Shown: positions 61,901 through 64,000 of the stretch, piece after piece
How the letters are laid out: each line of letters starts with the position of its first letter
Position numbering within the stretch: the first letter of the stretch is position 1
From: Sarcocystis neurona
Lineage: Eukaryota; Apicomplexa; Conoidasida; Eucoccidiorida; Sarcocystidae
Direction: 5' to 3'
Assembly: GCA_000727475.1 (NCBI GenBank)
Contig: KL647292.1
Coordinates: 4,631,162-4,695,161 of the forward strand
DNA: 64,000 nucleotides
Program-made: the position numbers and the translations under genes
Notes under the pieces: model-generated
Seen by the model: the letters and a program-made list of their open reading frames with translations, nothing else
Databases searched by the model: none
What the model was told of the DNA's origin: nothing

Positions 61901-64000
61901 GGACCGATGTTCGGGAAGTGTTCGAACCGAAGAAGAATTTACCAGCTGGCTGCTGCTACGAAGACGTTTTTTTGCTCTGGATATTCTGGACGGCGACGTG
62001 GGCGGGACAGAGACGGCTGCGACGCCTACTGCACGTTCCGCTGCTGCTTCTGGAGCTCCTGCTCACCCGACATCTGGCACGACCTCGGAGACTGGCGCCT
62101 GCAAAGGACGACGCGTATCCTCTCCGTATCCATACGCCTTTACAGAGGTGGTCCTAGCCTTCCCACTAACACCCAGCGGCTATGCAGCAGCAGGTCTGCT
62201 GCCTGCGGCAGAATTGCCGCTGCGGCGGTGCAGCGCAGGTGCCGCTGCTGCAGTAGCAGCAACCGCCATCCCACAGGCAGCCGCGCCAAGAGCGGCAGCA
62301 GCAGCGGGTCCAACATCAGCGGCACGAGCAGCACTGCCCGCAGAACAAGCGGCAGCAGCAGGTGCAACGCCTCTTGCTCCTGCTCTGCCTTGTGGGGAAG
62401 CCGCAGCAGCAGCTGCAGCAATGGGCTCGCGTTTGTCACCAAATGTCCCAGGAGCACACGTTGGCGGTGCAGCCTGCTCGCGTGCGGCTGCAACAACCGA
62501 CGCTGCTGAGAAGCCCGCCAGAGCACCAGCAGAGAGGCGGTCAGGAGCAGCAGCAGCGCCTGCTGCTGCTGCAGGAGCCGCGGCAGCAGCAACGACAGAG
62601 GAGAGGGCAGCAGCAGCTGCTGCGGCGTACCTTCGCGCGTGCCGTTTGTTTGGGAGTGAAGGAAGCGACGGCGAAGAGCAACTGGTAACTGCGACCCCTC
62701 GTCGAGTCTTCGCATTTCTCCCCGTGCGCAGCTACGGCCTTCCCTTCGCTGTCCAGGCTCCGTTTGCGTTGACAGCTTCTCGAGAATCAATTCGTGTGGA
62801 CGACCCACATACCCAGCAGCTGCTTGCTGCCATTCCGGCGACGTTCCTTGCCGCGATCGAAGCTGCGAAGGCCTCCTGCTTCTTGCCGCTGCAGCTCTCC
62901 TTCCTCCGCTTCGTGCCTTTCTCGAGCAACGACCAGCTTGAAGAGTCGCTGAATCCCACAGCCCGAGGAGCACCCGCGGGAACAGCCAGAGGCGCCTCAA
63001 CAACAAGAGCAGCAGCAGCAGCCGACGACGCCATCTTCGAGCCGGCGGCACGTGCGATCCGTCGCGCGCTGCGCTCCTTTCCCTGCGTCATGGCTCTCAA
63101 TCCTGCTCTAAACAAAGACAGCAGCGTCAAGGACGTCAGCAGCAGCGGCAGCAGCAATCGCGACAGCCACAGCAGCAGCAGCAGCAATGACACGAGCAAC
63201 GTGAGTTGCTGTGATAGCAGCAGCAGCGGTGGTGAAACAAGCAACGACAGGTCTGTAGACGCCGAGGAAGATTTTGTTTGGGCAGCACCCACTGCTGCTG
63301 TGCTGCTGCCTGCTGCTGCGTACGCTGTACACCGCACGAGCTTCGCTGTGCAACTGCTGCCACAGTCCGCGGCACACAGGGTCACTGCAGCTGCTGCTGT
63401 TCCTGCAGCACTCACTGCTGCTTCTGGTGCGGCTACTACTGAGCTTGCAGCTGCTGATTCTGCGACAAGTGGTGCTGCTGCTTTTTGCCGGACAGCAGCT
63501 CGTGACTCGGTTCCTGCTGCCGCTGGCGAGGCGGCGGCGTCGTCGGTTCATGCGGATGCCGCTGCTGCGTTTCCTGCTGCATCCGGCGACGCCGTCTATT
63601 CCTCTTTAGCTGACGCTGCTTCTGCATTTGAAGCTCGTGAAGCTGCTGCAGCACCTGCTGCGTCCGGAGCTGGTATGTTGTCGGTGCCGCCGGCAGAGCC
63701 CGCAGGAGCTGCTGGAGGACGCCCTGCGCCTCTCGGCAGCAGCAGCAGCAGGAGCGACGGCTTCCCCACCTACTCGGACGAAGGTCTGCGAGAGCAGCAG
63801 CTCCTGCTCTGGGTAGCGCCTCCGGCTGCACTGCAGGAGCTGCTGCAGTGCTACTACGCGCATCCTGCTGCTGCTGTTGTTACCGGCGAGCGCCGACTGC
63901 AGAGATTAGGCGTGCGTCGCTTCAGTCTCTGGGACGCCGTGGAGCTGCTGCGTCGGCTGCTGCAGCAACAGCAGCTTGAACCGCGTGTGGGAACACAGCA
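46964..64000 (+). CDS. giant sacsin/NO VEIN-type GHKL ATPase protein, 3' end outside window
   Basis: Exon 1 is 46964-49071, with ATG in AAACATGG context and an in-frame TAA upstream at 46880. The intron is 49072-49531, with GTAAGA donor and GTTTCCAG acceptor. Exon 2 runs from 49532 open to the edge, at least 5,525 residues in total. Residues 1-650 are Pro-, Gln/His- and Ser-rich. Long Ala, Gln and Ser runs alternate with unique helical blocks up to about residue 4000. Then EKIRVEEFG leads to DLYASDHHLLLELLQNADDT (N-box; E4081, N4085, D4088), VYSNEDGFTFLDVRAICDVA (adenine-contact region, about 4206) and GKFGLGFKAVF (glycine-rich loop, 4340-4350), followed by FSNGFAFMF and GLGMVLPKW as in plant NO VEIN. 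At 5094-5128 FAFLPVRSYGLPFAVQAPFA and SRESIRVDDP match the next NO VEIN block. The ATPase looks intact. The partner and function in apicomplexans are unknown to me. Confidence 0.93.
49072..49531 (+). other. intron 1 of the giant ATPase gene, TA-rich
   Basis: 460 bp, GT-AG, phase 2. It is filled with (TA)n runs and two related copies of a GTGTATACACGTACGTATCTTCA block, about 150 bp apart. Removing it joins an Asn/His-Thr codon split AC|G and switches the reading frame from exon 1 to the 14-kb exon 2. Confidence 0.85.
51843..51968 (+). repeat. 18-bp coding repeat, seven LQQEQQ units
   Basis: Seven in-frame copies of CTGCAGCAGGAGCAGCAA (residues about 1474-1515 of the giant protein). The last two differ by synonymous CAA for CAG and by GAT for GAG. 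It probably forms a short Gln-rich coiled coil. Confidence 0.95.

Noticed and set aside
1..64000. tRNA, rRNA or telomere-type repeats
   Set aside because: I found no cloverleaf-like sequence with a standard B-box, no rRNA-like stretch, and no TTTAGGG-type array. A dedicated scan would be needed for certainty.

Overview
The window looks like nuclear DNA of a coccidian apicomplexan, most probably an Eimeria species. It is dominated by CAG/GCA/AGC-type trinucleotide tracts that encode poly-Gln, poly-Ala and poly-Ser inside genes, and by long (TA)n/(CA)n tracts in introns and intergenic DNA. A conserved eukaryotic gene is split by kilobase-sized introns, and a bacterial-type translation factor carries what looks like a plastid-targeting leader. 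I cannot assign the species from sequence alone.

Layout. 1-6164 (+): the 3' end of an unrecognised gene entering from the left edge, modelled with four phase-consistent exons (tentative). 6165-13842: gap holding a 41-bp minisatellite, a roughly 100-bp tandem block built around a 12-bp palindrome, and CTG-type repeats whose open frame keeps switching. 13843-25270 (-): eRF1, the eukaryotic peptide chain release factor, 8 exons, 431 aa, complete, with every intron phase consistent. 25271-42052: about 17 kb without a confident gene. It holds TA-rich stretches, a 33.3-39 kb CAG-rich block with ambiguous frames on both strands, and a few candidate exons. 42053-43720 (+): a bacterial-type initiation factor IF-1, very probably nuclear-encoded and apicoplast-targeted, with a Ser-rich N-terminal extension and a 63-residue Ala-rich insertion inside the S1/OB fold. 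43925-46963: gap, including a repeat-poor island. 46964 to the right edge (+): a giant gene for a sacsin/NO VEIN-type GHKL ATPase. Exon 1 is 2.1 kb, the intron 460 bp, and exon 2 stays open without a stop for 14,469 bp until the window ends, giving at least 5,525 residues.

Functionally the two best-supported housekeeping genes both belong to translation, eRF1 for cytosolic termination and IF-1 for organellar initiation. Their proximity is probably coincidental, because they lie about 17 kb apart on opposite strands. The giant ATPase is the least characterised and most interesting gene. Its N-box and glycine-rich loop are intact, while homopolymeric amino-acid insertions sit in the loops between the ATP-binding motifs.
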